From: Candidatus Barnesiella excrementigallinarum
GTDB lineage: Bacteria > Bacteroidota > Bacteroidia > Bacteroidales > Barnesiellaceae
NCBI GenBank assembly: GCA_019114445.1
Contig: DXFL01000014.1
Location: forward strand, 1-64,000
Direction of reading: 5' to 3'
DNA length: 64,000 bases
The notes under the pieces are model-generated. The model was not told the DNA's origin. It did no database searches and saw only the letters and a list, made by a program, of their open reading frames with translations. Positions 8,700-18,400 of the stretch are shown here, piece after piece. Position numbers and translations under genes: made by a program. The first letter of the stretch is position 1; each line of letters opens with the position of its first letter.

Positions 8700-9163
8700 G
8701 CTATAAAAGCCCATACAAGGAAATTATTGCGGACTTAAAAATGGGGGGACTATAAAGAAGGGTGTGATAAATTTCTGTTATTGCAAATCGGTGAATTTGC
8801 ACAGCGGCTGGATTGTTGCCGCCACACTTGAATACCTGTAAATTTTTCTTGCCTTTGATAAAAGTGTGTTGTGTCTATTGAGTGGCAGAGGGAATAATCA
8901 ACCCTAATATTCCGTACCAATCTTTCGGGTTATATCAATGCGGGTTATTTTAATTAAGCAGGGTCAATAAAATTTGCTCTATCGACAAAAATTTGCTCTA
9001 TCGACAAAATGAGCGGGCGATGTTGATGCATTTTGGTATTTTTTTATAAAACCTTGAATTTTTTAGGGCTAATAAAATAGGATTATCCCATTTTTTTACT
9101 ATTTTTAGGTATCGTTTTTTCAGTGGAAGAAGGAAAAGAAAAAGATATATACCGGTTTGGGGA
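8700..9163. other. Gene-free spacer with a 19-bp tandem repeat
   Basis: No convincing gene is present. The spacer is AT-rich and holds a perfect direct repeat of AATTTGCTCTATCGACAAA at 8971-8989 and 8990-9008. From about 9119 to 9163 it probably encodes the missing N-terminus of the next gene. Confidence 0.6.
8971..9008. repeat. Two perfect tandem copies of a 19-bp unit
   Basis: AATTTGCTCTATCGACAAA at 8971-8989 is repeated exactly at 8990-9008. It lies about 155 bp before the annotated start of the fimbrial-type lipoprotein. It could be two regulator sites, or a slippage repeat that changes promoter spacing. Confidence 0.9.
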
Positions 9164-9979
9164 ATGGCGACAATGTTGCTGTACTCCTCTTGCGTGAAAG
9201 ATACGCTCTACAATACCCCGCATCCCGATAAAGGTGCTGTGGCCATTGTTATTGATGGAATATCGTCGGGCAAGTATGTGGCCGATATAGACGGGCAACC
9301 GTCCGATATTACCGGTATTCCCTTTGTCTATCCTGTATTGATTACACCGGGATCGCATAGTTTGGTGGCGTATAACAGGGCCGAGGGCTTTTCGTTCGAT
9401 GGGCGTATTGCCCGTGTGAATGCTTCGACCGATGAATCGCGTTCGGGTTCGGCTCCCGTTATCTCCATGCCGGGTTATTTATATACGGCGTGTCGACAGG
9501 TGGAAGTGATTCCCGATGATACCCTTCGGGTAGAATTGCCGTTGAGCCCTCGTGTTCGCGATCTGCTTTTTGAGATTGCCGTTACGCAGGGACGTCCCGA
9601 ATTGATAAAGTCGGTGACAGGAACCCTCAGCGGTATTGCCGGTGCTTTCGATATGGAAAAAGAGGCCCTTTCGGGTGAGGCGACCTCCACAGTTTTGACG
9701 TTCACTCGTGAGGGAGATAAACTTATTGCGGATGCCCGTTTGTTGGGGACAATGGGTCCTGTGCAAACATTGGTACTCGATATTGTTTTTGTGGATGCTA
9801 ATCGCACGCAGCGTACCGAAGTCGATCTGTCTGAGGCGATGGCTCAATTTAACAGTAATATGACAACAGGTTATCAGATAACAGGTGAGCTCGAAACGCC
9901 AAACGGTATGGAGCAGGTTACGGCTATTATTACCGATTGGAACGATATTGATGGCGACGATGTGACTGCCGAAATGTAA
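9164..9979 (+). CDS. FimB/Mfa2-family fimbrial anchor-like lipoprotein (true start upstream, no standard start codon)
   Basis: From ATG 9164 the protein has 271 aa. It resembles FimB/Mfa2 proteins, which anchor or cap Bacteroidales fimbriae at the outer membrane: a lipobox-like LLYSSC, a first beta domain containing SHSLVAYNRAEGF, then a DLLFEIAVTQG block that starts the second beta domain. From 9164 the signal is only nine residues before Cys, with no positive charge. The frame is open upstream and reads RRKRKRYIPVWG immediately before, a perfect signal-peptide n-region. No ATG, GTG or TTG lies in frame at its front, so the start is either a rare codon or has been damaged. No fimbrillin gene is adjacent. 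Confidence 0.6.
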   Translation: MATMLLYSSCVKDTLYNTPHPDKGAVAIVIDGISSGKYVADIDGQPSDITGIPFVYPVLITPGSHSLVAYNRAEGFSFDGRIARVNASTDESRSGSAPVISMPGYLYTACRQVEVIPDDTLRVELPLSPRVRDLLFEIAVTQGRPELIKSVTGTLSGIAGAFDMEKEALSGEATSTVLTFTREGDKLIADARLLGTMGPVQTLVLDIVFVDANRTQRTEVDLSEAMAQFNSNMTTGYQITGELETPNGMEQVTAIITDWNDIDGDDVTAEM

Positions 9980-10136
9980 CGGGCAATCGCTATTGGTTTT
10001 ATGTGTAACCGAGTTGTATGGGAGTCATAAATGTAGCGCTGACTATTAATTAAATAGATAAATTCTTGTTTGTGAGGATTATAGCAATGTATATGAATTG
10101 TCGAGAAGTCAATTGGGTCGAATGAAATATCTATTT

Positions 10137-10203
10137 GCCCGGAGAGCGGGAACGGTTACTTGTTCCCCTCCCTTCTACATCGTTCCCGCCAACCCGGGCT
10201 TTT
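10137..10203 (+). terminator. Long GC-rich hairpin with T-tail; terminator or attenuator
   Basis: The outer stem is GCCCGG (10137-10142)/CCGGGC (10194-10199) and the inner stem is GCGGGAACG (10146-10154)/CGTTCCCGC (10181-10189), followed by TTTTCTTATTTT. GGGAAC can alternatively pair with a nearer GTTCCC (10162-10167), giving two mutually exclusive folds. It sits in the 382-bp spacer between the FimB/Mfa2-like gene and rmuC. The rest of that spacer shows no gene. Confidence 0.65.
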
Positions 10204-10333
10204 CTTATTTTCTGTTGGGAATTGGGTATTCCGTCCTGTTGGGGAGCGGGAATGGGGCGGAGTGTGTCGGTACGATTGTGGTTGGTAACTGCAAGCTTTG
10301 ATTCGGGAGAAAGGAATAATCGTAAAAAAATAT

Positions 10334-10341
10334 TATTTTTG
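10334..10341 (+). promoter_or_regulatory. -7 box of rmuC
   Basis: TATTTTTG, 20 bp before the rmuC ATG. No clear TTTG lies 19-21 bp upstream. Confidence 0.45.
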
Positions 10342-10361
10342 AGCATCCAAAAACAGAAAAG

Positions 10362-11723
10362 ATGACAGAGGTATTTTTATCGATAATGGTTACCTTGTGT
10401 GTGGGAGGTGTGATATGTGGCGTTGTATATGCCTCTCGACGGAAGGTGTGGCGGAAAACTTTGCTCGAACGCGAGAACGAGCTGGCCGAAATGAAAGTGC
10501 ACGTTGGTGTCTTGGAGGCACAGGCGAAAAGTCTGACAACCCGGTTGGCCGAGATGCAGACCCAACTCGATTTGGCTACCCGGGAGCAGGAAAAGTCGAT
10601 ACGCGAGAAGGCCGATTTACAGGCCGAAAATCGAATGCTTACCGAGAATATCGCTGTACAGAAACAGGAGGTGCAGCGTATCAGACAGGAGATGAATAAC
10701 GAGTTTAAGGTGTTGGCAAATGATATTTTGCAGGAAAAATCGAAAAATTTTGCCGAAATCAATCACGCTCGTTTGTCCGAAATTCTCGATCCTTTGAAAG
10801 AGCGGTTGGAGGGATTCAAAAAAACGGTCGAAGAGACTTATAACAACGAGGCTCGCGAACGATTCTCCTTGAAAGAGCAGATTAAGGAGTTGGTCGAGCG
10901 GAGCGAGTCGATAGGTGCAGAGGCGAAACAACTCTCTCAGGCGTTGCGTGGCGATTCTAAAATACAAGGCGATTGGGGCGAGATGATTTTGGAGAGTATC
11001 CTCGAAAAATCGGGGCTCGAACGGGATCGCGAGTATTTTATCCAAGAGACTTTACGCGACGACGATGGGCATACGTTGCAAAGTGCCGATGGACGTAAAA
11101 TGCGACCCGATGTGATTATTCGTTATCCGGGAGGAGAAGAGCATCAAATGGTAATCGACTCGAAAGTGTCGCTCACGGCCTATGTCAATTATGTAAATGC
11201 CGAGACTCCCGACGAGGCGGCCACTGCACTCAAACAGCATTTGATTTCGGTCAAAAAACATATCGACGAGCTGGCTGGCAAGAGTTATCAGGATTATGTG
11301 GGAAAGGGCGACCATGTGATGATGTTCGTACCCAACGAGGCGGCTTATTTGGCGGCCATGCAAGCCGACCATGCCCTGTGGCAGTATGCCTATGAGAAGC
11401 GGGTTTTGCTTCTAAGTCCGACAAACCTGATTGCTGCCTTGAAATTGGTAGCCGATTTGTGGCAACGCGACAAACAGACCCGCCATGCGATAGATATTGC
11501 CGAGGAGGGGGGCAAACTGTACGACAAATTTGCAGGCTTCGTCGAGGACATGGAGAAGATAGGCAAGTCGCTGGGAACGGTTAATACAACTTATACCGAG
11601 GCAATGAAGAAGTTGAAAAACGGATCGGGCAATTTGATAGGCCGCGTGGAGAAACTCAAAAGTATGGGGGTGAAAGCCAAAAAGAATTTGCCGGCAGCCG
11701 GCAGCGACGAGTCGGCCGATTGA
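10362..11723 (+). CDS. rmuC: DNA recombination protein RmuC
   Basis: The 453-aa protein begins with one membrane segment (residues about 4-24, FLSIMVTLCVGGVICGVVYA). A long coiled coil follows (about 30-125), then the RmuC nuclease-like domain (about 130-420). That domain contains GDWGEMILESILEKSGL, RPDVIIRYPGG, VIDSKVSLTAY and MFVPNEAAYLAA. The D and K residues of RPDVI and DSK fit a PD-(D/E)xK-type fold. RmuC homologues limit inversion of short inverted repeats and have been linked to defence against incoming DNA. The gene appears monocistronic. The convergent transporter ends 36 bp beyond it. Confidence 0.93.
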   Translation: MTEVFLSIMVTLCVGGVICGVVYASRRKVWRKTLLERENELAEMKVHVGVLEAQAKSLTTRLAEMQTQLDLATREQEKSIREKADLQAENRMLTENIAVQKQEVQRIRQEMNNEFKVLANDILQEKSKNFAEINHARLSEILDPLKERLEGFKKTVEETYNNEARERFSLKEQIKELVERSESIGAEAKQLSQALRGDSKIQGDWGEMILESILEKSGLERDREYFIQETLRDDDGHTLQSADGRKMRPDVIIRYPGGEEHQMVIDSKVSLTAYVNYVNAETPDEAATALKQHLISVKKHIDELAGKSYQDYVGKGDHVMMFVPNEAAYLAAMQADHALWQYAYEKRVLLLSPTNLIAALKLVADLWQRDKQTRHAIDIAEEGGKLYDKFAGFVEDMEKIGKSLGTVNTTYTEAMKKLKNGSGNLIGRVEKLKSMGVKAKKNLPAAGSDESAD

Positions 11724-11759
11724 CCCCGGTCATTTCCTATGCAACGGTGAGACGGTTCG

Positions 11760-12680
11760 TTATTTGAGATGGCCCGATGTCCGTTTCTCCTTCAAATAGA
11801 GTTGGAAACTGTTGATACTGTTCTGCCAAATGATATACGATGCCGGCCCGATCGAGGTGATGGGCGAGAGGTAGGTGAGCGCCAGCCAAATGGCCAATAC
11901 GGTGTTTTTCTGTCCCAATCCCTGTGCGCCGGCAATTTTGTCATTGTATTTGCCTCCTATCTTTCGTCCCAAATAGAATTGTCCCACACATACGACGAGC
12001 GAAAGAAAGGCAATGGCAATTTCGAGCGGAATGGCCTCCCGGCCTTGCTCGATGATGAAGGTGACCGCTTTACCTACCACGAGAAAAAGCGAAATAGCCC
12101 ACATATAGAACGAGATACTTTGCCGATTGTGCAAAGTGAGATATGCTCTTGGGAAATAGTGCTGTAAAATAAGGGCTATCCCCAAAGGGAGAATAAGCAA
12201 CGGAAGCACTTTGCTGCAAATGGTAATAAACGAGTCGACGAACGAAATCTCGGCGTGCAGTCCCATAAACGAGAATATGACCGGCGAGAGCAGGGCAACC
12301 GCCATATTACTTAACAGGCTGTACGAGACAAGGGTAGAGACACGCCCTCCTAACATACCGGTGATGACCGGAGCGGCCGTGGCCGTGGGACAGAAGATAC
12401 AGATGAATGTCCCCTCGGCAATGATGGGATCCCAAAAGTAGAGGGCTCCGAATACGATTAACCCACCCCCGATTTGTATGGCAAGTAGTCCGATGTGCAG
12501 AGGCTTTATACGCAATTCGGATACATATATTTTACAGTAGGTGACCAGCAACATCGCAAAGATGAGCAGAGGAGCCAGCAGAGTAGCCCAATAAGCCGTA
12601 AAATCGGGAAACAGGTATCCGCATAAACTTCCGCTGATCATAGCGGTAGGCAACATATAGGTCTTTGCTTTTGGGGACAT
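11760..12680 (-). CDS. SBF-like (bile acid:Na+ symporter superfamily) membrane transporter
   Basis: The 306-aa protein has about nine hydrophobic segments and no signal peptide. It carries the conserved IFCPTATAAPVITGMLGG block and a C-terminal GAQGLGQKNTVLAIWLALTYL block, matching the two crossover motifs of the SBF/BASS fold. ATG 12680 is chosen over the in-frame ATG at 12722 because it directly precedes the membrane domain (MSPKAKTYMLP) and follows an AAAGG site. Members move organic anions with sodium, and the substrate here is unknown. It is transcribed divergently from the secreted protein at 12878. Confidence 0.75.
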   Translation of the reverse strand: MSPKAKTYMLPTAMISGSLCGYLFPDFTAYWATLLAPLLIFAMLLVTYCKIYVSELRIKPLHIGLLAIQIGGGLIVFGALYFWDPIIAEGTFICIFCPTATAAPVITGMLGGRVSTLVSYSLLSNMAVALLSPVIFSFMGLHAEISFVDSFITICSKVLPLLILPLGIALILQHYFPRAYLTLHNRQSISFYMWAISLFLVVGKAVTFIIEQGREAIPLEIAIAFLSLVVCVGQFYLGRKIGGKYNDKIAGAQGLGQKNTVLAIWLALTYLSPITSIGPASYIIWQNSINSFQLYLKEKRTSGHLK

Positions 12681-12877
12681 GAACAGTACCTTTTTGGAAA
12701 AATCTTTGCAAAGTAACGCCAAACGAATGATAAACGCAATGTTTGGCGACGATTTGTTTGAAAAGAGAGCCGATGGGTTATATAAAAAAGATAAAGGTGA
12801 GAGTAGGTATATTCAAGAATATGGCGTACATTTACCCAATGAAACATTAACCTTAACTCAAATATTGTATAATAGTT

Positions 12878-13759
12878 ATGCGAAAAATTTCTTTATTGGC
12901 CTTTCTTTTCGGTATAATAGCATGGGCGCAGTCGGCCGAATACGAGTATGTACCTTTGGTGCGCGATGGTGTCGAATGGGGATATTCCCAGCAGTTGTTC
13001 GGTAAGAGTTATTATCGCAATTTGATACAGGGCGATACGGTAGTGAATGGTGGAGCGTATAAAAAGTTTTATACGTATCAGGCTTGCGAAGCCACTGCCG
13101 ATGAGAATCTTGCTTTTGTACGCGAGGCAAACAAGAAGGTGTACATTGTTTTTAACGAATCGCTTATGCCTGTCGAGGCGTTGTACAACCAAGAGTATTT
13201 ACTTTATGATTTTGGGGTGAAGCCGGGAGAGACTGTCACCCATTTCGACTGGATCGCTTTGAAGTCGGTTTCATCGGTTGTCAGCAAAATCGATACGATC
13301 GAGGTAGGTGCCAGCCTTCGCCAGCGTTTTTGGTCCGATGGTAAAGTGTTGTGGATCGAAGGTCTAGGAGTAGAAGAAGGCGATTGGTTGCGTCCGGGTT
13401 GCTCGACCGATGTGGGCGGTTTGGATACACAGGACAGACTGGTTTACGTGAAGGCCCCAGACGGGACAGTTGAGTATGAAACGGCCGATGCCGCGAACGA
13501 TCCTTGTTACAGCCGGGTGGACGAAATCGATAGTGACAGTTGGCGTATTGCCCGTTACGACGATCGGGTTGAGGTACTCTTTCCCGAAGGGTTGTTCGAG
13601 GTGGTGGAGCTGCTCGACCTTTCGGGGCGTGTGCTTTGGTGCGACTATTTATCGGGGCAGACACAGGCTGTTTTGCCGATGACGGCTTATCCTCATGGAA
13701 TCTATATTGTAGCACTTTCGTCGGGCAGGCAGCGGGTGGCTCGCCGTATTGTATTCTGA
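12878..13759 (+). CDS. Secreted protein with T9SS-type C-terminal domain
   Basis: The 293-aa protein has a Sec signal peptide (MRKISLLAFLFGIIAWAQSA). A body of unknown function follows, then about 70 C-terminal residues that look like a T9SS sorting domain (EVVELLDLSGRVLW ... YPHGIYIVALSSG ... VARRIVF). Proteins with this tail are exported to the periplasm by Sec and across the outer membrane by the type IX system, then secreted or attached to the surface. sprA lies in the same window. The body has no motif I recognise. A strong bidirectional hairpin follows the gene. Confidence 0.72.
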   Translation: MRKISLLAFLFGIIAWAQSAEYEYVPLVRDGVEWGYSQQLFGKSYYRNLIQGDTVVNGGAYKKFYTYQACEATADENLAFVREANKKVYIVFNESLMPVEALYNQEYLLYDFGVKPGETVTHFDWIALKSVSSVVSKIDTIEVGASLRQRFWSDGKVLWIEGLGVEEGDWLRPGCSTDVGGLDTQDRLVYVKAPDGTVEYETADAANDPCYSRVDEIDSDSWRIARYDDRVEVLFPEGLFEVVELLDLSGRVLWCDYLSGQTQAVLPMTAYPHGIYIVALSSGRQRVARRIVF

Positions 13760-13780
13760 AAGAAAGAGTGGAATATAAAC

Positions 13781-13813
13781 AAAAGGAGTCGCAGTGAACC
13801 TGCGGCTCCTTTT
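13781..13813. terminator. Bidirectional terminator between convergent genes
   Basis: AAAAGGAGTCGCAG/CTGCGGCTCCTTTT stem with a 5-nt loop and A/T tails on both sides. It serves the plus gene ending at 13759 and the minus gene ending at 13841. Confidence 0.88.
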
Positions 13814-13840
13814 CGTATCATACGGTTTGGTTTTTAATGC

Positions 13841-14902
13841 TTATTCTACCTCTTTGGCCAGGTAAATGAGGGTGGGGAAGTGGTCGCTATACCCGTTTAG
13901 ATAGACGCCTGCGGCGTGGGTACGCAAGGGGTATCCTTTGTATTTACCCTCTTTTTGTTTGAGGAAGTCGCGATTGAATACTTCGGAACGAATATATTTC
14001 AACGTCGAACGGTCTTTCCCGACGAGGTTGGCCGAGATGATAATTTGGTCGAAGAGGTTCCAAGCCCCGTTGTAGGCGAGGGTACCTATGCCGCGGTCGA
14101 ACATTTCCCACATGGTGTTGAAGTATCCGCCGGGTTTTACCTCTTCTTGTCTCTTTTTGGCACCCAATACGATTTTACAACTGTTGTTGTTGGGGTCGTC
14201 GTTAAGGTCGCCCATGATGAAGACTTTCGAGTTGGGGTCGGCAGCCAAGAGCGAATCGGCAATATGTTTGGTAAGGGCGGCAGCCGCTTCACGTTTGGGG
14301 CTCGACTGTTTTTCTCCACCCAGTCGCGAGGGCCAGTGGTTTACGATAAAGTGTACACGCTCGCCGGCCAATTGTCCCGAAACCACTAATTGGTCGCGGG
14401 TGCGCAGTGTGGGGAATTCGGGGGCGTGTAACCGTACGCTGCTGCTCGATTCGAGGGTGAACTGGTCTTTGTCGTAGATAAGGCCCACATCGATACCGCG
14501 GGCGTCGGGCGAGTCGTAGTGTACCACTCCGTAGTTACGGTCGGCCAATTTGCCGGTTTTGATCAGGTCTTCCAGCACTTGGCGGTTCTCTACTTCCGAC
14601 ACACCGATAACAGCCGGTCCGTTTTTCAGTTTGAAAGGGCTATTGTCGTCGGTGGCAAAGCAACTTATGGCATGAGCCAAATTATGGAGTTTGTTGCGGT
14701 ATTTCAATCCACCCCAGCGGTATGACCCCGAGGGAGTGAACTCTTCGTCGTTTGTACTGGGGTTGTTGATGGTATCGAATAGATTTTCGAGGTTGTAAAA
14801 TGCTACGGCATAAAGGGCATACTGTTTCTTTTGGTTTTGAGCTTGTGAAACGGTAGAGCCTAACAGAAATACAGCGAGTAGCAACAGTCCTATTTTTTTC
14901 AT
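13841..14902 (-). CDS. Secreted endonuclease/exonuclease/phosphatase-family protein
   Basis: The 353-aa protein starts with a Sec signal peptide (MKKIGLLLLAVFLLGSTVSQA). The EEP fold motifs appear in order: FYNLENLFDT, GVSEVENR, VNHWPSRLGG, MGDLNDDP and the terminal GYSDHFP. The last supplies the catalytic Asp-His pair, and the Glu of SEVENR binds the metal. It should be a periplasmic or surface phosphodiesterase, with DNA, RNA or a phospho-ester as substrate. It is divergent from a TonB-receptor/DUF5689 operon, which points to processing of a nutrient taken up by that receptor. Confidence 0.88.
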   Translation of the reverse strand: MKKIGLLLLAVFLLGSTVSQAQNQKKQYALYAVAFYNLENLFDTINNPSTNDEEFTPSGSYRWGGLKYRNKLHNLAHAISCFATDDNSPFKLKNGPAVIGVSEVENRQVLEDLIKTGKLADRNYGVVHYDSPDARGIDVGLIYDKDQFTLESSSSVRLHAPEFPTLRTRDQLVVSGQLAGERVHFIVNHWPSRLGGEKQSSPKREAAAALTKHIADSLLAADPNSKVFIMGDLNDDPNNNSCKIVLGAKKRQEEVKPGGYFNTMWEMFDRGIGTLAYNGAWNLFDQIIISANLVGKDRSTLKYIRSEVFNRDFLKQKEGKYKGYPLRTHAAGVYLNGYSDHFPTLIYLAKEVE

Positions 14903-15434
14903 AGCTTGTGTGGATTTTGTGTTTTTGAAAAATTTCTGTCAACAATTAAAAGCGGTGCAAGATACTTTAATTTGCCAAAAATGCGAAATTTTTGAAGATA
15001 AAATCGTGGAGGTGATGGGTAAAATTTTGAGGTTCGGGAGACCGATGTGATGGCTCAGTGATTGCCTTTTTATTGATAATCATTTTGTTATACGAAAAAT
15101 TCGCTTTTTCTCTTTGTCTGTTTGAAAGGTAACAAACTGTCAGTGCTTGGTCTTTTTTTTTATGTATTGGGGGGTGATGTGCGAATGGTAAACTGGCAGA
15201 GTGAAAGAAGAAAGGGCTTTTATTTTAATTATTCTGTATCAACTACTTGCATTTTGTAGGGTAAAATCGATTTTGAGAGAGGTTACAATTTAACACGATT
15301 GTAATGAAATATTCCTTTGTCAGATATTTGTTTAATGAAAAATAATCTTTTAATTTGCAAATTCCTTTCCCTCTTTGAAAAACACGGGCAGGAACGAAAA
15401 TGTAAACACAGTATATAATTAAACCTTTGATGTA
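14903..15434. other. 532-bp divergent spacer
   Basis: No gene or RNA was recognised in this AT-rich spacer between the EEP gene and the TonB receptor. A candidate promoter for the receptor is TTTG (15327-15330), 20 bp, TAATTTG (15351-15357). The same spacing and box also precede the gene at 53193. Confidence 0.4.
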
Positions 15435-18400
15435 ATGAATCGTAAACTATGGTTATTAATGGCATTGCTTCTCCTTGTGCCGGCATGGGTGCAGGCAGCG
15501 ACGGTGAGAGGCGTTGTTGTTGACTATGAAACAAACAAGCCGGTTGCCAATGTAAAAGTGGCGATACGGAAAGTGTCGGCAGTAACAGATTTCGATGGAA
15601 AATTCGAATTGAAGAAAGTGAAAGAAGGAGCTGTGGTTGTTGTTTTTACAGCAGCCGATTATAAAGCTTATTCTGTCGATTATGTAGTAGGCGAGGGGAC
15701 CAATACACTGGATGTTTCCTTAATGCCTAAAAAAGCTACTAATTTGCTTAACCAACAAGCTCTTGAAGATAATATTTTCGAACTCGACGAGTCGATGTTT
15801 GACGACGAGGGCAGTGCCGCTTCCCAGTCGGCCTCTTATTTGTCGGGCGCTGCCGACGATGTGTATCTGCAAGCCGCCAGCTATTCGTACAGCCCCATGC
15901 GCTTCAACGTGCGGGGATATGAGCAACGGGAGTCGTCGACGTATATCAACGGGATTAATTTCAACGATTTGGAACGTGGACGTTTCAACTATTCGAGCCT
16001 CGGCGGGTTGAACAACGCCATGCGGAATAAAGATGCTGTCAATGGTTCGGAGATGCCCGGTTATGCTTACGGTGCACTGGGAGGAACCACCAATATTAAT
16101 ACGCGGGCAACCAGCTATGCCGCCGGTACCAACGTGAATGCCGCTTATACCAACCGGGCTTATAAATTGCGTGGTCAAGCCATTCACTCGACCGGAATCA
16201 TGGACAACGGTTGGGCCTTCACGGGATCGGTTGTTTATCGTTGGGCCGACGAGGGACGCACCGAAGGTACATTCTACAATTCGTTCGGATATTTCCTCGC
16301 CGCCGAAAAAGTTTTGGGCGATCACCGTTTTGCCTTGACTACTTTCGGGGCACCTACCAAGCGGGCACAGTCGGCCGCCGTTTCGCAAGAGGTGTATGAT
16401 TACCGGGGTATTTATTACAATCCCTACTGGGGCTATCAGAATGGCGAGAAACGCAACTCGCGTATTGTTCACAGCTACGACCCCACTGCTATTTTCAACT
16501 GGGATTGGAAAATCGACGACCACAGCAATCTGTCGGCCGGTGCCGGTTTCCATTACAGTATGTACAGCAACTCGGCCATTTCGTTCTATAATGCGCCCGA
16601 CCCCCGTCCCGACTACTACCGTAACTTGCCCAGTTGGCAATACTACCAATTGGGAGTAAACGGCCCCGACGATACTTACAATGCTTATTACGGCGAGGTG
16701 AATAAAGACCTTGCCAACCAATTGGCCGATCTGTGGCGTGCCGGCGATCCCAATATTACCCAAATCAACTGGAACGCCATGTATAGCGCCAACTATACCA
16801 ACAACGCTATAAATCCCAACGGTAGCGCCAAGTACATTTTGGAACGCCGTCACAACGATTTGATGGAGATTCCTTTGAATTTCCTTTATACCAACCAGTT
16901 GAACGGTAAACTTAAACTTACCGCCGGTCTCGAAGCCAAGTATGCCAAAGGTATGCACTACAAAACGGTAGACGACCTGTTGGGCGGTAATCAATGGATC
17001 GACATCGACCAGTTTGCCGAGCGTGACTTTACCGACAACCTCGACATTATCCAAAACGATATCGACAACCCCAACAAGGCGGTTCACAAAGGCGACGTAT
17101 TCGGCTACAATTACAATATGCACATAATCAATGCTTCGGTATTTGCCCAAAACGACTGGAAATTGCCCTTGTTCGACATTTACTATGCAGCCCGCCTGTC
17201 TTATACTTCGTTCCAACGCGAAGGTTTGATGCGTAACGGTCGTGCCGAGGTAATTGGGGTACAATCCAAAGGATTCGGCAAGATGCTGTACTTTGTCGAC
17301 CCCAGCGTGAAAGCCGGTATCGTGTATAAGATAGACGGCCGCAATCGCTTGTCGTTCAATGCGCTGGCCGAGACGCGAGCCCCGTTGGCAGGATATTCTT
17401 ATGTAGCACCCCGTATCAAGGATACCCATATCAGAGGGTTGAAATCGGAGAAGGTATTCTCGGGCGATTTGACCTATCAACTGAATACTCCTATTGTAAA
17501 AGGACGTGTAACGGCATTCTTTACCGAATTCCGCGACGGAGTGGAAAGTTCGGGTTACTACCACGACGAGTTCCGTACCTATGTGAACCACACCCTTTCG
17601 GGCGTGAACAAACGCCACATGGGTGTCGAGGCCGGTGTGAGCGTGAAACTCAACAGCAGCTTCACCTTGTCGGCTGCCGGAACATACGCCAGCTATAAAT
17701 ATACCAACAACTGTTGGGGTACGATGAGCGCCGAGAACGGTATGAACCTCTTTACCGAGCAATTGCCCGAAATCGTCGATGGTCGTGCAGCCTCGACCGA
17801 CTTTACCGAACGGGTTTACACCGAAGGCCTCCACGTGAGCAACGGCCCGCAACTGGCGGCCAGCATCACGCTCGACTACTTCCACCCCAAGATGTGGTTT
17901 GCCGATATTACCCTGTCGTATTTCGACAACAACTACCTCGACTTCTCGCCTTCGCGTTTCACACACATGAATATGTATGGAGGTCGCTATCCCAACGAAG
18001 TAGGTTTGGAACAATACTACAACGGCTATCGTATCATCGGTATCGATAAAAACGGTCAAACCAAGATGGTATGGGGCTTTGACGAAACAAGCGGAAAACC
18101 GGTATTATTGCAAAATACATCGACTAATAACGGGGCGGACATCGTGAAACTTTATAACCAAAAAGAGATGATCGGTTCGCAAGAGAAACTCAAAGGAGGG
18201 TTTATGCTCGACGCTTCGATCGGTAAACTCATCTATCTCAACAACCGTAAGCAACAACTTAACATCAACCTTAGCCTCAATAATATCCTTAACAACACCG
18301 ATATGATTACCGGTGGTTATCAACAAGGTCGTGTAAGCCGCGACAACAAGAGCGTGACAAAGGATATTCAATCGGTGGACAAATTCCCCAACAAGTATTA

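Noticed and set aside
8971..9008. CRISPR-like repeat
   Set aside because: Only two copies, directly adjacent with no spacer, and no cas genes.
14903..15434. Possible small RNA or tRNA in the long divergent spacer
   Set aside because: No cloverleaf, conserved tRNA loop sequence or strong hairpin with T-tail was seen.
15720..18059. Long minus-strand open frame (779 codons) opposite the TonB receptor
   Set aside because: It is an antisense shadow. The plus-strand frame has the signal peptide, plug and barrel motifs, and the minus-strand translation shows no domain.
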